Assembly: GCA_958496175.1 (NCBI GenBank)
Contig: OY292277.1
Span: 36,715,050-36,779,049 of the forward strand
Reading direction: 5' to 3'
DNA length: 64,000 bases
DNA from: Sisyra terminalis
Lineage: Eukaryota > Arthropoda > Insecta > Neuroptera > Sisyridae
In this document: positions 35,401 through 46,660 of the stretch, one piece after another
Layout of the letters: every line of letters begins with the position of its first letter
Numbering within the stretch: position 1 is the first letter of the stretch
Made by a program: the position numbers and the translations under genes
The notes under the pieces: model-generated
The model's input: the letters and a program-made list of their open reading frames with translations, nothing else
Databases searched by the model: none
What the model was told of the DNA's origin: nothing

Positions 35401-38400
35401 TAAAAAAGATAAAACTTTCTAAGTTTTTCACAATATAAGGCATCAAAATTGTTAGGTAATCCACCAAAATGATCAATAGTGGCAATTGTCCATTTGATAC
35501 CGGTCGTGATGTAGAATAGCTGGGAACATCATTTTTTATAAGAAACCATTATATCGAGCTTGATAGAAACAAGGTTGCCAATATGGAAAAAAGTTGGGTA
35601 AAGTAAAACTTAGCATAGATTACTATAGAAGATTTTTCGTATGAAGCAAAAAACATTAGAGAAATAGAACGTAGGAGCTTTATTTTAATTGTCAGTCGAT
35701 GTCCGGTTTTAGTGCTTTACCGGATACCGGAAAAATAGTTTAAACACTTACTTTTCGATTCAAATTCGGGCAGTTGGTAACCCTAGAGGAAAGCCTTTTT
35801 GCTAAGGATTTGATTTGAGAGCTTACATCGTTTTTATCGATTTTTTTCCGATCAATACACTATTATTAGGTTGAAAAATCCATAGAATCAATCTTTAGGA
35901 GTTTCTAGAGTTCTAATTATTAATTTTCAGAGGTTACTAAAATTGTTTCGAATGTTGAATTTTGTTATTTGGAACCAATTTAACAAAATACGGCGTAAAA
36001 CGCCGAAATCGACTAATCCACAAACTTGATTTCGAATTGCTTACAAAGAGTAAATGTCGTCTTGTAAATATATATTTTATTGATTAATGACCAATCAACA
36101 ACCTCAACAACCAAATAGTCCTCCAACTTCAACATAATAGAAGTTAGTGATAAAATTTAAATCAGCTAGTTGCAGTACTTTGTTAACCAGTTTAAGTATA
36201 GAAAGAGATACATAAAAAGTAAGAATCTTTGTAAAAATATCAACTAATAATTCTGATTATTAATTAGGTTACCTTCTGATTATAAATCGTGTAATTTTCT
36301 TGTGAATATCACACGATGGAGAAAAAAATGTTGTTCAGAATTAAAAATAAATTTCGACTACCGATGAGAATATTAAAGAGGAAAAAAAACATTCATAGAT
36401 CAAAGTATGGCAGTCCAGTTCCTTTCTCTCGAGCAATAATTGATTACTGGGCTTGGTCATGATCAATGGTCCATAAATATCCAATCAGATCGATGATTTG
36501 GGTTTTATATTTTTTCAGATTTGGTCAGGTGTAACTTTAGGTGCCTTCGAAATTATATTTTTCAACTAAGCCTTTCTCACTTGCGGTTACAATTAACTAA
36601 AAGTTATGTTGATTGAAATATAAATATGTATATATTATAATATTATACAAACATCATGTGAGACATACACTTATATGAATAAATTACAAATTGATGTATG
36701 GCGAAAATGATGAGGTAATATTTTCAATAAAATATCGGTGAAGTTTAATAATTACTTTAAAAGTTTATCATAAAGTAACCATAAGTTACTGTAAATAAAT
36801 GTTTTACTAAGTGATTTTTTGATTTTTCAAAAATCAATTTTTATATAATTTTGAATTTAGCCAGAAATCTTACGAGGATTCTAAGCCTCTGAAAAAGATT
36901 AGAAATATCACTCAAACTATTTATAATTTTGATGCAATTCAAGCTGATTTTAAGAATAATTACATCAAGAATTAATAATTATTTTGTCCCCAAAAACGTA
37001 CCAACACTCAACCATTATTATTTTCATTGAAATGACTTTTGCATTTTAATAATTTTGTGTTCAAGGAACTGTCAGCTGTGAAAAATCCTTCCACATGAAT
37101 GAAAAATAGCATATATAAGAATTGAAATTAAAAAGAAACGATAGTATGAGCAAATGAAGGATGCAACCAACAACAAAGAATCATTGTTTAATTCCAGGAC
37201 AATGTTGTAAGTTAAGGTTCTATAGTTTTTGTACACGAGGCGTGAAAGAATGTCTTTATATTAATTCGCTTTAAAGTGTTAAGTATTTTTTCAACTTTTG
37301 TCTGTGAGAAATTTTGTGACTTGTAATTCGTGTCTTGTAACTAATTAGATGTGCAAATATTTATCATTATTTTATACTTTTTTTCCGATGAACTGTCGGT
37401 TTTTGATTTACGAGTCGTTGATTTCAATAGAAATGTGTACGTTTAATGGCCAATATTGTTTTAGTAGCTGAAGGGATATTTTGTTGGGAATGTTAAACAT
37501 GTATTTTGATTGTTTTTTTTTTCTGTTCACTATAGGTTGCATTTATATATAAAATGATTAATTTACTGCCAATTGTCATATTTAAAATGATACACATTTC
37601 TTTATGCATTGCATACAAATAGTACAATGGTACTAGAAGCAGCATGTTAGCACGTTAAAAGTTAACATTTGGAAAATCCCAGATTATAAAAGAACAATTT
37701 GTCCCAAGTATAGTTATGTAGACGTATGAACATTGTAATTGATCTGAATAGTTTTTTTTTACAAGGAAGATCTCTTCAGCATTAACTTTAATTATTGTAA
37801 TTACATCAAAAATTTTCATTGCCAAATGAGGTCTAGAACCATTTACATCGTCTTTGTAGCATCGCCGCTTTCTGCAATTATTTGAACATCCAGTGTAATT
37901 ACTTGTTGTTATGTTTCCACAATTAATTCCGGCTTAAAAGGTTCCGGAGGAGGAAATTCTTCCTCTTCGATATTTCGTGTTTACTGATTCATAAATTCAA
38001 CACAAGTTTGTATCGAATATTTCCGGTAAATGGACAAATTTACAATTAAAACTTTCAATTAACGTTATATTGATTTATGGTTCACTTAACGAGCATATAT
38101 ATAGTAATTTCATATTCCTCAATCTTGTAATTGATGCTCATAGACGGGGATTAGAAGTCGTTCATAATTATTCAAATCCGACACTTGATATAATAATAAA
38201 ACAATTTTGAATTTATGGACAGTAATACCTGCCTGAAATAAAAAATGGGCAGTCTAAAAGAGATTAAAATGCAACGAAAAAGTAATCGGAATAAAACTTT
38301 AGAAAATCTATAACTTCCTAGTACCTACGAAAAAGGCACAAAATGAAACTTATAGGACTGTAAAAATATTTTATTCTATTAGTAGATGATACCTTCAACT

Positions 38401-38640
38401 TCGTCTACGTGATATCACAATTATAAACATTAATTTATGTTAAAATTTGGTCATTTTCCATAACATTTAATCGTTGCAAATTCCTCTACAGTAAAATTTT
38501 CCACATCACATTCAAAAAATATGATTAAGACCAACTGTTTCTTTTGTGTATAAATAGGTAGAAATTAATATTCCAAGCAGAAATGAACTACTAGTGAATT
38601 AATTCGTGCAAGATTTATGGCAACACTGATATTCTTAAAG
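32493..38640. other. Intergenic, no gene recognised
   Basis: About 6 kb of AT-rich DNA. The short open frames here (for example 33951-34145, 34990-35265, 35270-35485) start with non-ATG codons or have random composition and match nothing. A patch at 34815-34870 (GATGACCCGACGGACTCCCG) resembles a hAT end. At 37830-37990 a minus-strand patch reads EEEEFPPPEPFKPELIVET before a stop, not assignable. Confidence 0.45.
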
Positions 38641-38654
38641 TTTAATCTTTTATC

Positions 38655-39080
38655 TTTCCAGTTGTACTCGATTTTCTATGCTTCCTTTTCTAGTTTCTAT
38701 TCTCTACTATTCGCATTACTTCTGTTACTGACATTTTTGTGAGGTCTTTGATTTGATCCATGAATCTCATAGGAGATCTACCTCTCATTCTTCTCGTACC
38801 TCCATATCCTTGAATCACAATTATCTCCATCCCGTTTTTTCGTACCACGTGGCCGAAATATTTAGGTAAGCGTTTCTGGATTTTTGGGAGCGCCTTACAT
38901 GATCCCTTATATTCAGTTCCCTACGTATGAAAATGTTTATTCTGTGCACCATCCAAGGGATCCAAAACACCCTGCGGTAGCATAGGTATAATTTTAAATG
39001 ATGATTTTTTATCCAAGTATCCAAGATTCTGATCCATAGATTTCGGTAGATTAACGCTTTAAAAAATCTTACCCTGGCCA
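38655..39080 (-). pseudogene. RTE-like reverse transcriptase C-terminal remnant
   Basis: One minus-strand frame reads RRVFWIPWMVHRINIFIRRE then LNIRDHVRR; after a frameshift near 38830 another frame gives GTRRMRGRSPMRFMDQIKDL followed by MSVTEVMRIVENRN. This is the order seen in the tail of insect endonuclease/reverse-transcriptase LINEs (RRxLRIxWTxxRxNxxIxxELNI ... GKRxRGRSPxRWxDQI ... AxRxAxxRN). The upstream RT domain is missing. A 5'-truncated, decayed LINE tail on the minus strand. Confidence 0.7.
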
Positions 39081-39639
39081 TTTTCTGGATGTTTAATCAA
39101 TTTATGATAGAAAATGTCAAAATTCAAATAATATACTAACTTGGTGGTTGAACGGATTAAATCAGGGGTTGCTAGAGTGATCGATATACACCCCTTGGGG
39201 TTGATTTTATAAGAAGGTTCATTTTATTTAGAACAGGCCTAGCCAATGTACGCCATGCAGCCCGTTAAATTTTAAACTATTTTTAATATAATTACTATTG
39301 CTGTACTGTTTAACATTTCCTTTGACCCGTTAAAAAAATAAAAATCTAAAATCTGACCTTCCACAATGTTGGACCCCCCAGATCTAGAGGGTCAACTGGG
39401 GGTCGCAGGAAAAACAGTTCTTTTAATATGCAAATAACCTATACCTAACCGCGTATGTAAATTTTTTAAATATTTATATAATTTATTAATATTGGTTTCT
39501 TTATCAAAATAAATCAAAATTCTATTATTTAATAATTTAGTTTATACTAATAAATACTTTATATTAGTAAATAGTTTTTGCAAATTAAGAAGCTTTTATC
39601 TGTTCAACAATTAGTTGATAAATAAAGGTATATTAAGCC
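39081..39639. other. Intergenic with possible hAT end sequences
   Basis: Contains AAATCAGGGGTTGCTAGAGT at about 39160 and a GGGTCAACTGGGGGTCGCAG block at about 39398, both reminiscent of hAT-type termini, but no matching inverted partner or target duplication could be established. Confidence 0.3.
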
Positions 39640-39785
39640 TATTGGTGGTTGAGTGATCAAGGTGACCACTCCAAAATCGGTAGGCACTGGGTTCCAATTT
39701 CGTCGCGGGCAAATTTTCAGTATTTCTCAGTTTACGGCTTTTCATAAGCCCTAGAGTCGCTAAAGACCTTAGTAGTCAAAAAGCA
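39640..39785 (+). mobile_element. tRNA-derived SINE, copy 5
   Basis: The best-preserved copy: GGTGGTTGAGTGATCAAGGT head (A-box region), CACTCCAAAATCGGTAGGCA, B-box-like GGGTTCCAATTTC, then GGGCAAATTTTCAGTATTTC and the body ending AGAGTCGCTAAAGACCTTAG. Family features as in copy 1. Confidence 0.7.
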
Positions 39786-42020
39786 ACAGTAAATAACTAA
39801 TAAAAAATAAAAGCTTTACTAAAACTTAATATTTTATTAGAAAACATATTTAATGATATATTTTCCATTTCGTAGATTGAAATTTATTTTCATCCTTCAA
39901 TCATGAGGAAATATATCTTCACTTACTTTTTCCGTAATAATACATTCCCGTTATTAACAAACAAAAAAATAATTCAAAATTATTATTAATTGTTTTGTTT
40001 TTGATCAGAAAAAGAGGTCTTTCATAATTGATACTCATTTTTATATTTTTTTATCATATTGAACTCTATTCTTACCATAGGTACGGAAAAACAATTGTGT
40101 TACTTTTTCTCTAAACTAAATTTTTGACTTTTTTTCACTTCTAAGGAGAGGATATACTTACCCTTTTCTGAATGAATCAATCAAATCAATCAATCAAATC
40201 AAATGAATCAAAGGTATCAAAATATTACTCAAATAAAATAGTTTAGTTTTTATTAGATCGACAAGAAAATAGTATTATAGAATTAGGAAAAATATATATA
40301 TCACAAAACGAGTGTTTATCCAAAAATTGGATCAAAAATTTAAATGTAAAACAAAGTATAGAATTTTATTTAAGTAAAGTTGATATAGAGGTTTTTCAAT
40401 TGGTCCAAAGACAAATGTAGTCAATTTCTTTGAAAATCAAAACTTAAGTGATAACTTCTCTCAATACAAGTGTTAATTTAAATAATAATTAAGTGCATTA
40501 CTCACTCCAACGATAAAATGTATTTAACAATTAGGTATGAGTATTTCATGTTGTATGTACAAAATCAATTGTTTAAAAAATATGATCGTAAAGTTTTATG
40601 CTCAACTTTCTGAAAATGACTAATATTTAACCAATTTTATGCATCAGATACAAACTTTATAACTCACATTACAATAAACTGTGATTACATCTGTTAGTCA
40701 TAGCCGATACCAACGATAAGTATGAGGTTTCTATTTAAATAACACATCACATATCATTGCGTTGAAGTACTACTGAAGTTTAAACGTTTCGTAGAAAATG
40801 TATTAATTAGTATATATAGCCGACATGAAGAAAGGGTACAGAGCAAAATAAATATTAATTGTTCTCGAACATTACACTTTCTCGCACCATAACAAACCAA
40901 ACCAAAGTAATGAATAGGTACCTATCCACCTGATTGATTTTTATTTTCAAACATATTCACTGTTTGTGAACCAAATTTGATAATTGATCAAAAAAACTTA
41001 ACATATCTTTTGCCAGTTTTACTAAAGGTAACAATTTTGAATTACATTGTTTGATATATTTTAGTAAATTGCATACAAAATAGCGCTTTAAAGTGTTTTT
41101 TGTTTTTACGTCGTAATTTTAAGTAATGTCAAAGCGACAATTGGAAGTTTTGATCAAGTTTTTTAATTTTCCAACCAAATTCAGTGTTTTAGTTTATAAG
41201 AATTTTTTAAAAACATAATATAGAAATTATTTTCCAAAACAATTTAAAGAAAAGTGTCAATAAATTAACAATTTGGAAATGAAAAATGGAAAATAAAAGT
41301 AACGGTTTTAAAAGTTCAAGTTTTAACCACAGGCAGAACCGGTGGATATAATGTAAACTTTTCTTAGTATTATACAACTTTATTATAAATTTTCCCATTT
41401 TTGGCTAACTAGCCACTTGCGTCCTCTCAACTTGAGAGTCCGATCTCACGTTGATAAATATTTTATGAATAATAGGTATATAAAAACCAAAATGATGAAA
41501 CTATTCCTTAAGAATTTTCTAATTTATATATTTTTTTATCTACAAAATTTAATTACTGGTCAAATTTGCTAGCAGAAACTTTTAATGTTTACCTTTGGCA
41601 GATGTATTCTTCAACGTCCCTATATTTTGTCCCCAATATTGCCTGTTTCAAAAAAATCCTTTAGGCTTAATATATAGTACTTCCCAAGTTCCCAGCATAG
41701 TTCAAATTCTTTTCTTTTTTCGTTTATAATGCTAAGGGCTGGTGTTTTAAAGTCTTAATAGTGGCATTTATCTTTCAGATAAAATTTTATCCGAAAAACG
41801 GAGAAACCATGTATTTTCACCGAAGAGTAATATGAGTAGCTAAAATGTATAGAATTTAACTATCAAATACATTTGTATATATTTTATGTAGTTTCACCTT
41901 ATATTGATGTTAATAACCAAATTTACCGACATTTTTAGTCACCGGGTACCCGGGTACCCTATAACTTTTGTATTAAAAAAAAGAAAGGAGTTTTCTAATT
42001 TAATTTTTTATAGAGCTCAA
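39786..42020. other. Intergenic, no gene recognised
   Basis: AT-rich. Contains an (AATCA)n-type short tandem repeat at about 40168-40211 and a degenerate tRNA-like stretch at 41402-41455 (TTGGCTAACTAGCCAC ... GAGAGTCCGATCTCACG) that may be an old SINE fragment. A palindromic CCGGGTACCCGGGTACCC lies at about 41943. Confidence 0.4.
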
Positions 42021-42021
42021 A

Positions 42022-42357
42022 CTAATAAATAAATAAAAAAAACTTCATTCCCACGATGAGCCATTGGGTACCCAGGTCATTAACATATGGGGTAAGAATA
42101 TGGTCTATGTATCCTTGAGTAAAAAAATCGGCTCTAAGCAAGCCCGATTGTTCGGGAATCCAAGAATAAATCAAGTAGACCAAATTATACAGGAGCGTAG
42201 GGTAATGGGAATCACTATAGTTTATACAGATCGGAACGAAAAATTTGGGCCAAAATGTCACAAACGGATTCGGGAACATTTTGTTACATCACGTTATCAC
42301 GTAATCACTGCTAGCCGGCTCAGTATTGCGCTCATGATGATAACTCGAACAAGTTAG
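42022..42357. other. Less AT-rich segment open on both strands, unassigned
   Basis: This 340-bp stretch has clearly more G+C than its flanks and is open on both strands (plus 42064-42357, minus 42022-42279). Neither translation is recognised, and the plus frame starts with TTG. A Su(H) consensus (TTCCCACG, minus-strand CGTGGGAA) lies at 42048-42055. It sits about 1.9 kb downstream of the E(spl) gene. It could be a non-coding element, a decayed exon or unique sequence. Confidence 0.25.
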
Positions 42358-43885
42358 TTTCGTTAGATATTGGTATAAATAGTGCTAAACCTCGCAAACA
42401 AACTTCATACCTAAAAACTTTTAAAAGTTTATTGTATTTTATTTCTATTACATTAATTATATTATTTCATAATTCTTAGGATTAAAGTCGGAGATAATTT
42501 TTAACGATGTTTTTTTTAATTAGATCCATTTAAGGATGGTTAATATTCCCCCACAATATCGCTTAGTTTTATTTTTTAAAAGCCATTAACTAGAAAACGG
42601 ATGACACCAATGGCTTTATTTTAAATTTTTTGATTCTTTATAGCTTAGATTTGATAAAAATAAGTTTAATTTTATTGAGTATTATATGATAGCCCTCATT
42701 TGTTGTATGGAGACTTTTCGGCTCTTGTTACCCGACGTATGGAGTAATGAGAGCGAAAATAACATTTATAAAAAAGGTGATTTTAGCTGGCTAAAGGTAC
42801 ATTTTTTAATATTTGTTAGTAAATACTGTAAGTCAGAGAACTAAGAGCCTAATTAGTCTAAAAAATATATTATTATAACTTAAATTGTTTTGTTTTTTAC
42901 TTTTCCTTACATGAATCCCATTACCTCACTTAATGTGTCGGATACGAAGAAAAATCAATGAGTTTTCCCTTATCTTTTTTGTTTAAAAAACCCGACTTTC
43001 AAAATTCGTCTTGACTCAAAATTCAACTTATTTTTTTTAATAATTGAACGAAAAACCGTTTTGTATTATCTTTTTAATGCCCCAAAATTGATGCCCATAC
43101 GAAGTACAATGGTGTTTTTGAATAAAGCACAAAAAAGGTCAAACTCACAAATCAATATTTTAATTTATAAATCATTTCACCTTTTTTTCTCAACCAATAA
43201 AATTGGCCTAGACTAAAGCCTATTTATAAAGAGAAAAATAATCTCCCCATGTTCAAAAGACTTTTGAAAATCGAAATTCTATAGAATCAATTCTTCGTAA
43301 ATAAAAATCTTGGATTTGCAGTTTAATTCAATCTGTTAAAGTGAACCGTTTCAATACAATTTATTTGAAATCGAAAATTATAGTTATTTTTAATTAGCTA
43401 ATGTAATTATTTTAAGGGAATTTCGTTTCTTTAACAAATATTCTACGAAATTCGAAGATTGCCGTCCGGATATCTCTTTTATTTAGTGATCCAAAGGATA
43501 AATGACTACCTATTAGTATATCAATGATTTTTTTTTTAATTTTGGTGAAATAATTTCAACAATTTGAATTCTATACTCAAATTATTTCTTTAATACCTCA
43601 CATGCTTCAATAGTAATCACTTATTTCCGGCGACATTTTTTTCCCTAAAAAAGATACTTTGGAATTTAAAAAATTAAGTTCTCAAGTTAAAAACCGAAAC
43701 ATTTTTTATTTCACAATTTCTTAAGGTATTTGCTTCATAAATCAGACATTTTTTTCTGTTTGGATATTAGATTCATTCAAATGAAGTGGAAAATTTTTTC
43801 ATCTTTTATTACAACTCTGAAAAATTATCAAAAAAAGGAAGGTAAAATAGAATTTTGTAGCAGAAAATAATTTTCAATTTCAATA
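42358..43885. other. Intergenic downstream of the E(spl) gene
   Basis: AT-rich with many A/T runs; no coding sequence, repeat family or RNA gene recognised. Confidence 0.45.
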
Positions 43886-43891
43886 TTTATT
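43886..43891 (-). terminator. Candidate polyadenylation signal for the E(spl) gene
   Basis: TTTATT on the plus strand, AATAAA on the minus strand, is the first canonical signal downstream of the stop codon. It would give a 3' UTR of about 400 nt that includes all three microRNA-target boxes. Confidence 0.5.
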
Positions 43892-44062
43892 TCATTTTGC
43901 TATCATTTTTTCTTTATAAAATAAAACTTATTTTCTATAGACCATTCAGGTACAATTGCAGAAATCATTTTTTTACGATAATTACATATAAAGTAAAAGT
44001 CACTAATCGTAATTGATATCTATTATACAAGTGAAGATTGAAATCTAATGTTACATAATTAT

Positions 44063-44070
44063 TATCACAG
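44063..44070 (-). promoter_or_regulatory. K box in the E(spl) 3' UTR
   Basis: Minus-strand CTGTGATA contains the K box TGTGAT. The 8-mer is fully complementary to the 5' end TATCACAG of the miR-2/13 family, which in Drosophila represses K-box Notch targets. It lies about 220 nt after the stop codon. Confidence 0.65.
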
Positions 44071-44167
44071 TAATGCTAATAAAACTAAATTCTTCAATAT
44101 GAACAATAATTTTTTTGATGCTTTTGCTTTAACAAAATTAAATGATTTCATATGAAAGTCAAACACT

Positions 44168-44175
44168 TGGAAGAC
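44168..44175 (-). promoter_or_regulatory. GY box in the E(spl) 3' UTR
   Basis: Minus-strand GTCTTCCA holds the GY box GTCTTCC and pairs perfectly with miR-7 nucleotides 1-8 (TGGAAGAC). It lies about 116 nt after the stop codon. Confidence 0.7.
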
Positions 44176-44222
44176 AATTGATTTCAATAATTTTCTTTAA
44201 AATTAATTTGAGAAAATCTAAT

Positions 44223-44229
44223 TAAAGCT
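44223..44229 (-). promoter_or_regulatory. Brd box in the E(spl) 3' UTR
   Basis: Minus-strand AGCTTTA is the exact Brd box, complementary to the miR-4/miR-79 seed TAAAGCT. It lies about 62 nt after the stop codon. In Drosophila this motif mediates negative regulation of Bearded and E(spl) transcripts. Confidence 0.65.
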
Positions 44230-44290
44230 TAAATGTTAAAAATAAATTATTGGATTATGATTAAAGTTATAGACGAAGAGTTTGGTAGGT

Positions 44291-44896
44291 CTACCATGGT
44301 CTCCACATCGGCGCTGAACTTGCAGAAATTGATTTTTGTACAAGTAGTGCAGGGGTGTTTGCTGGACTTGAGGGTGGCGTATACTGTTGTAAATGGTAGT
44401 GTTGTTGGTTTAAATGTAACGGTGATTGATGTTGTTGCTGTTGTTGGTATTGGTGCGATTGTTGCACAATGCCGGTTTCCAATCGTCGTATACAAGTGTC
44501 CAAATGTTGCAAAAGTTTAGCGCCAGCGACAGGATCAACTGGTTCTTTTGGTGTTGTCAAAAAATGCGACACTTCAGCAGCACAATGTGTAAATCCGGCC
44601 CGAAATCGATCTGCATATGTATGTTCGGGTGTCACCACCAACTGATGTTGCCGCTTCAGATTATGCAAATGTCGCACAGTTAACTCCAAAATGTCAGCTT
44701 TTTCCAACTTGGAAACATTTTCACCCTCCGATTGAAGTGCCGTCACCATCAACTCCTTCAACTCGTCCAAACATCGATTGATGCGAGCCCGTCGCTTTCT
44801 TTCCAACATCGGTTTCATCACTTTTCGGTATTGATAAGTTCGCGAAATCGGCTCCTCATACTCGTTTGGAACTAGATAAGTACTAGTCGGCGCCAT
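44291..44896 (-). CDS. E(spl): Enhancer of split bHLH-Orange repressor (HES family)
   Basis: Intronless 201-residue transcriptional repressor acting in the nucleus downstream of Notch. Order of domains: bHLH at about 22-81, with the basic region RKVMKPMLERKRRARIN carrying the proline typical of Hairy/E(spl) proteins; Orange domain at about 93-140 (RFRAGFTHCAAEVSHFL ... LLQHLDTCIRRLE); a Gln/His-rich linker at 146-171; and a C-terminal WRPW (198-201), the Groucho-binding motif. Length fits Drosophila E(spl) m-proteins, and the basic region resembles the m-gamma/m-beta type, but one-to-one orthology cannot be set. The start is the ATG at 44896 (AAAAATGGCG context); the frame is open 17 codons further upstream, but that stretch (FWFRFCLLLITIDYLK) is unlike the family and lacks an earlier ATG. 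Stop TAG. Its signals are listed separately. It is the only intact gene I find in the window. Confidence 0.96.
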   Translation of the reverse strand: MAPTSTYLVPNEYEEPISRTYQYRKVMKPMLERKRRARINRCLDELKELMVTALQSEGENVSKLEKADILELTVRHLHNLKRQHQLVVTPEHTYADRFRAGFTHCAAEVSHFLTTPKEPVDPVAGAKLLQHLDTCIRRLETGIVQQSHQYQQQQQHQSPLHLNQQHYHLQQYTPPSSPANTPALLVQKSISASSAPMWRPW

Positions 44897-45026
44897 TTTT
44901 AAATAATCAATTGTTATCAACAATAAACAAAAACGAAACCAAAACAAAAGTCAAAACACACGTAGATAATTTCACGTATGGGATATCTCAAAAAGATACA
45001 CGTTACCAGTAGAAATGTTTTAATAC

Positions 45027-45062
45027 GAATGCCTTCATATATTTCTCTCACGCGTATTTATA
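45027..45062 (-). promoter_or_regulatory. E(spl) core promoter (TATA and initiator)
   Basis: Minus-strand TATAAATA (45055-45062) lies 32 bp upstream of GGCATTC, whose A at 45030 is a plausible start site; this gives a 5' UTR of about 134 nt. Just downstream of the TATA box a CACGCG (45049-45054) matches the class C site bound by Hairy/E(spl) repressors, which would allow autorepression. Spacing is ideal for a TATA/Inr promoter; the exact start is inferred. Confidence 0.65.
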
Positions 45063-45094
45063 TGGTCAGAGCCCGTGCTAATAAAGAATAAGAA

Positions 45095-45127
45095 GGGGGC
45101 TCGGTAGCAAAGACCGTGCTAGCCCCC
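45095..45127. promoter_or_regulatory. GC-rich hairpin upstream of the E(spl) TATA box
   Basis: GGGGGCT at 45095-45101 is the exact complement of AGCCCCC at 45121-45127. Inside, CGGT (102-105) can pair with ACCG (113-116), or AGCA (106-109) with TGCT (117-120), so two alternative inner stems exist. It lies about 35 bp upstream of the TATA box, in DNA otherwise rich in A/T. Confidence 0.5.
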
Positions 45128-45290
45128 CATGCAAGCGACAGAAAGAGAACAAACGTATTCATTGTTAATTTCATTCACTAATGCTGTTACATTCTAACAC
45201 ATGATGCACGTTATGCATACCTTTAAATGCATTCTTCAAGCACATATGGGGTTGATCAAGTATGTATAAATATGCATATTAGGCAATTTG

Positions 45291-45320
45291 AGTTAGGGGC
45301 TGCCCCCCTAACTGTGGGAA
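45291..45320. promoter_or_regulatory. GC-rich palindrome abutting a Su(H) site
   Basis: AGTTAGGGG (45291-45299) and CCCCTAACT (45305-45313) form a perfect 9-bp inverted repeat with a 5-bp spacer. The next bases, TGTGGGAA (45313-45320, sharing one T), match the Su(H) consensus YGTGRGAA. The site is about 285 bp upstream of the inferred start, the usual range for E(spl)-complex promoters. A single proximal site is seen, not a pair. Confidence 0.6.
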
Positions 45321-45399
45321 TGTTCACTCACTGGAAGAATATATCACACAAACACACATTTTAATGACGTAACGGTATCACAAATTATATGCCAATTGC

Positions 45400-46039
45400 C
45401 CCGCATATTATCTTAAAAATTCAAATACAACATAAGTTGATTAGATAAGTTAATTCTACCCCTTGTATTATTCAAAACATATTTTGCGCTTTCCTCATTG
45501 AAATTATATGAATAAAAAGGTTATTGCGTTTTTTCTCAATGCATAAAAAAATATTTTCCTAATTTCAAAGTTAAGTTTTTTAAAATATAACCAAAATCTA
45601 CCAATTTCAAAACATTAAGTAATCCCCACTTCATTCCTATAAAAATTATCATTTTTTTTTCGTTCTAAGCTACTTTAGTAGATTAAAATTTTAAAGCATC
45701 AATGTGATAAAACAAAATTAATGAAGCTATACTTATCAGTGTTTTCTTATGTGCAATTATGTTTTTCCATTTTGCTTCTAAGAAATCACTCCTATTTTTA
45801 GTATAGTAAAAATAAGTACTACTACAAAGTAGTGACAAATTTGTAAGTTCAAATTGGAAAATAAATACTTATACCTACCTCCAGTAGGTTTAATTAAGTA
45901 AACAAAAGTTCTTTAAATTATATAGTAGATACAGATTTTTAGTGATTTTTTTAACGTTTTAAAAAAGTGCAAATTTCTGAAAAAAGGATTACATGTACTT
46001 TTTTTAAGTTTTTCAATCGGTAAAGGACATTATTAATAT
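45400..46039. other. E(spl) upstream DNA, no gene recognised
   Basis: AT-rich non-coding upstream sequence of the E(spl) gene. I see no Su(H) consensus, E box or coding frame that stands out. Confidence 0.4.
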
Positions 46040-46660
46040 GAGAGAAGACCAACTTTTGACAGAAAAACAATTTTTACTTTTAATGAGCAAATAAAAGTCC
46101 TAAAAACCATAAGTGTGCTTATAGGTTTTCTGTGACGTCACAGTCCACATTAGTACGCATATTGAAACGTAGATATAAACAAATCTTTAAGCGGTGACCA
46201 TTGTAACAATAATAATTTACACAATTTTCGACATTTTTCTCAATTTTTCGCCAGTGAAACTATTTTTATACCCTAAAATTTAGTATTTATTTTTTTCTTA
46301 GGAATGGAGGCTGTGAAGATTGTAAATGGTTTAAATCATTAAAATATTGTTTAAATGATTTAAACAACCTTACTATTTATGTTAACATACATTCATAGGA
46401 GGTCATAGGAAAACTTCCATAGGCTTTTGAAGTTTCGTATTGTAATATCATTTTAATGCCAGAGCAATAGGAAATTGTTTTAGGCACTTCAAATTTAACG
46501 ATTTTTTGCAGTTTTAAACGAATAATTTATATGATTTTATCTAGTAAAGTTAAAAATTAAAAGCTGCATAATGTTTTGATATTAGTTTTGTACATTTTTA
46601 CAACATTTATAATTATTTTTATATCATTTGAATTAGGTCTATTAGAAGATCAGTTGAAAA
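46040..46660 (+). repeat. CRE-containing repeat, copy 2
   Basis: Collinear with 13384-13990: CTTTTGACAG start, ATAAGTGTGCTTATAGG with a perfect TGACGTCA at about 46134, TTTTTATACCCTAAAATTTA, GAGGTCATAGGAAAACTTCC, and TATTGTAATATCATTTTAATG near the end. It separates the E(spl) promoter from the distal Su(H)-paired site. Confidence 0.65.

Noticed and set aside
44897..44947. A 17-codon N-terminal extension of the E(spl) frame
   Set aside because: The extension has no ATG start, is hydrophobic and unlike any E(spl) N-terminus; the ATG at 44896 has a good context and fits the family length.
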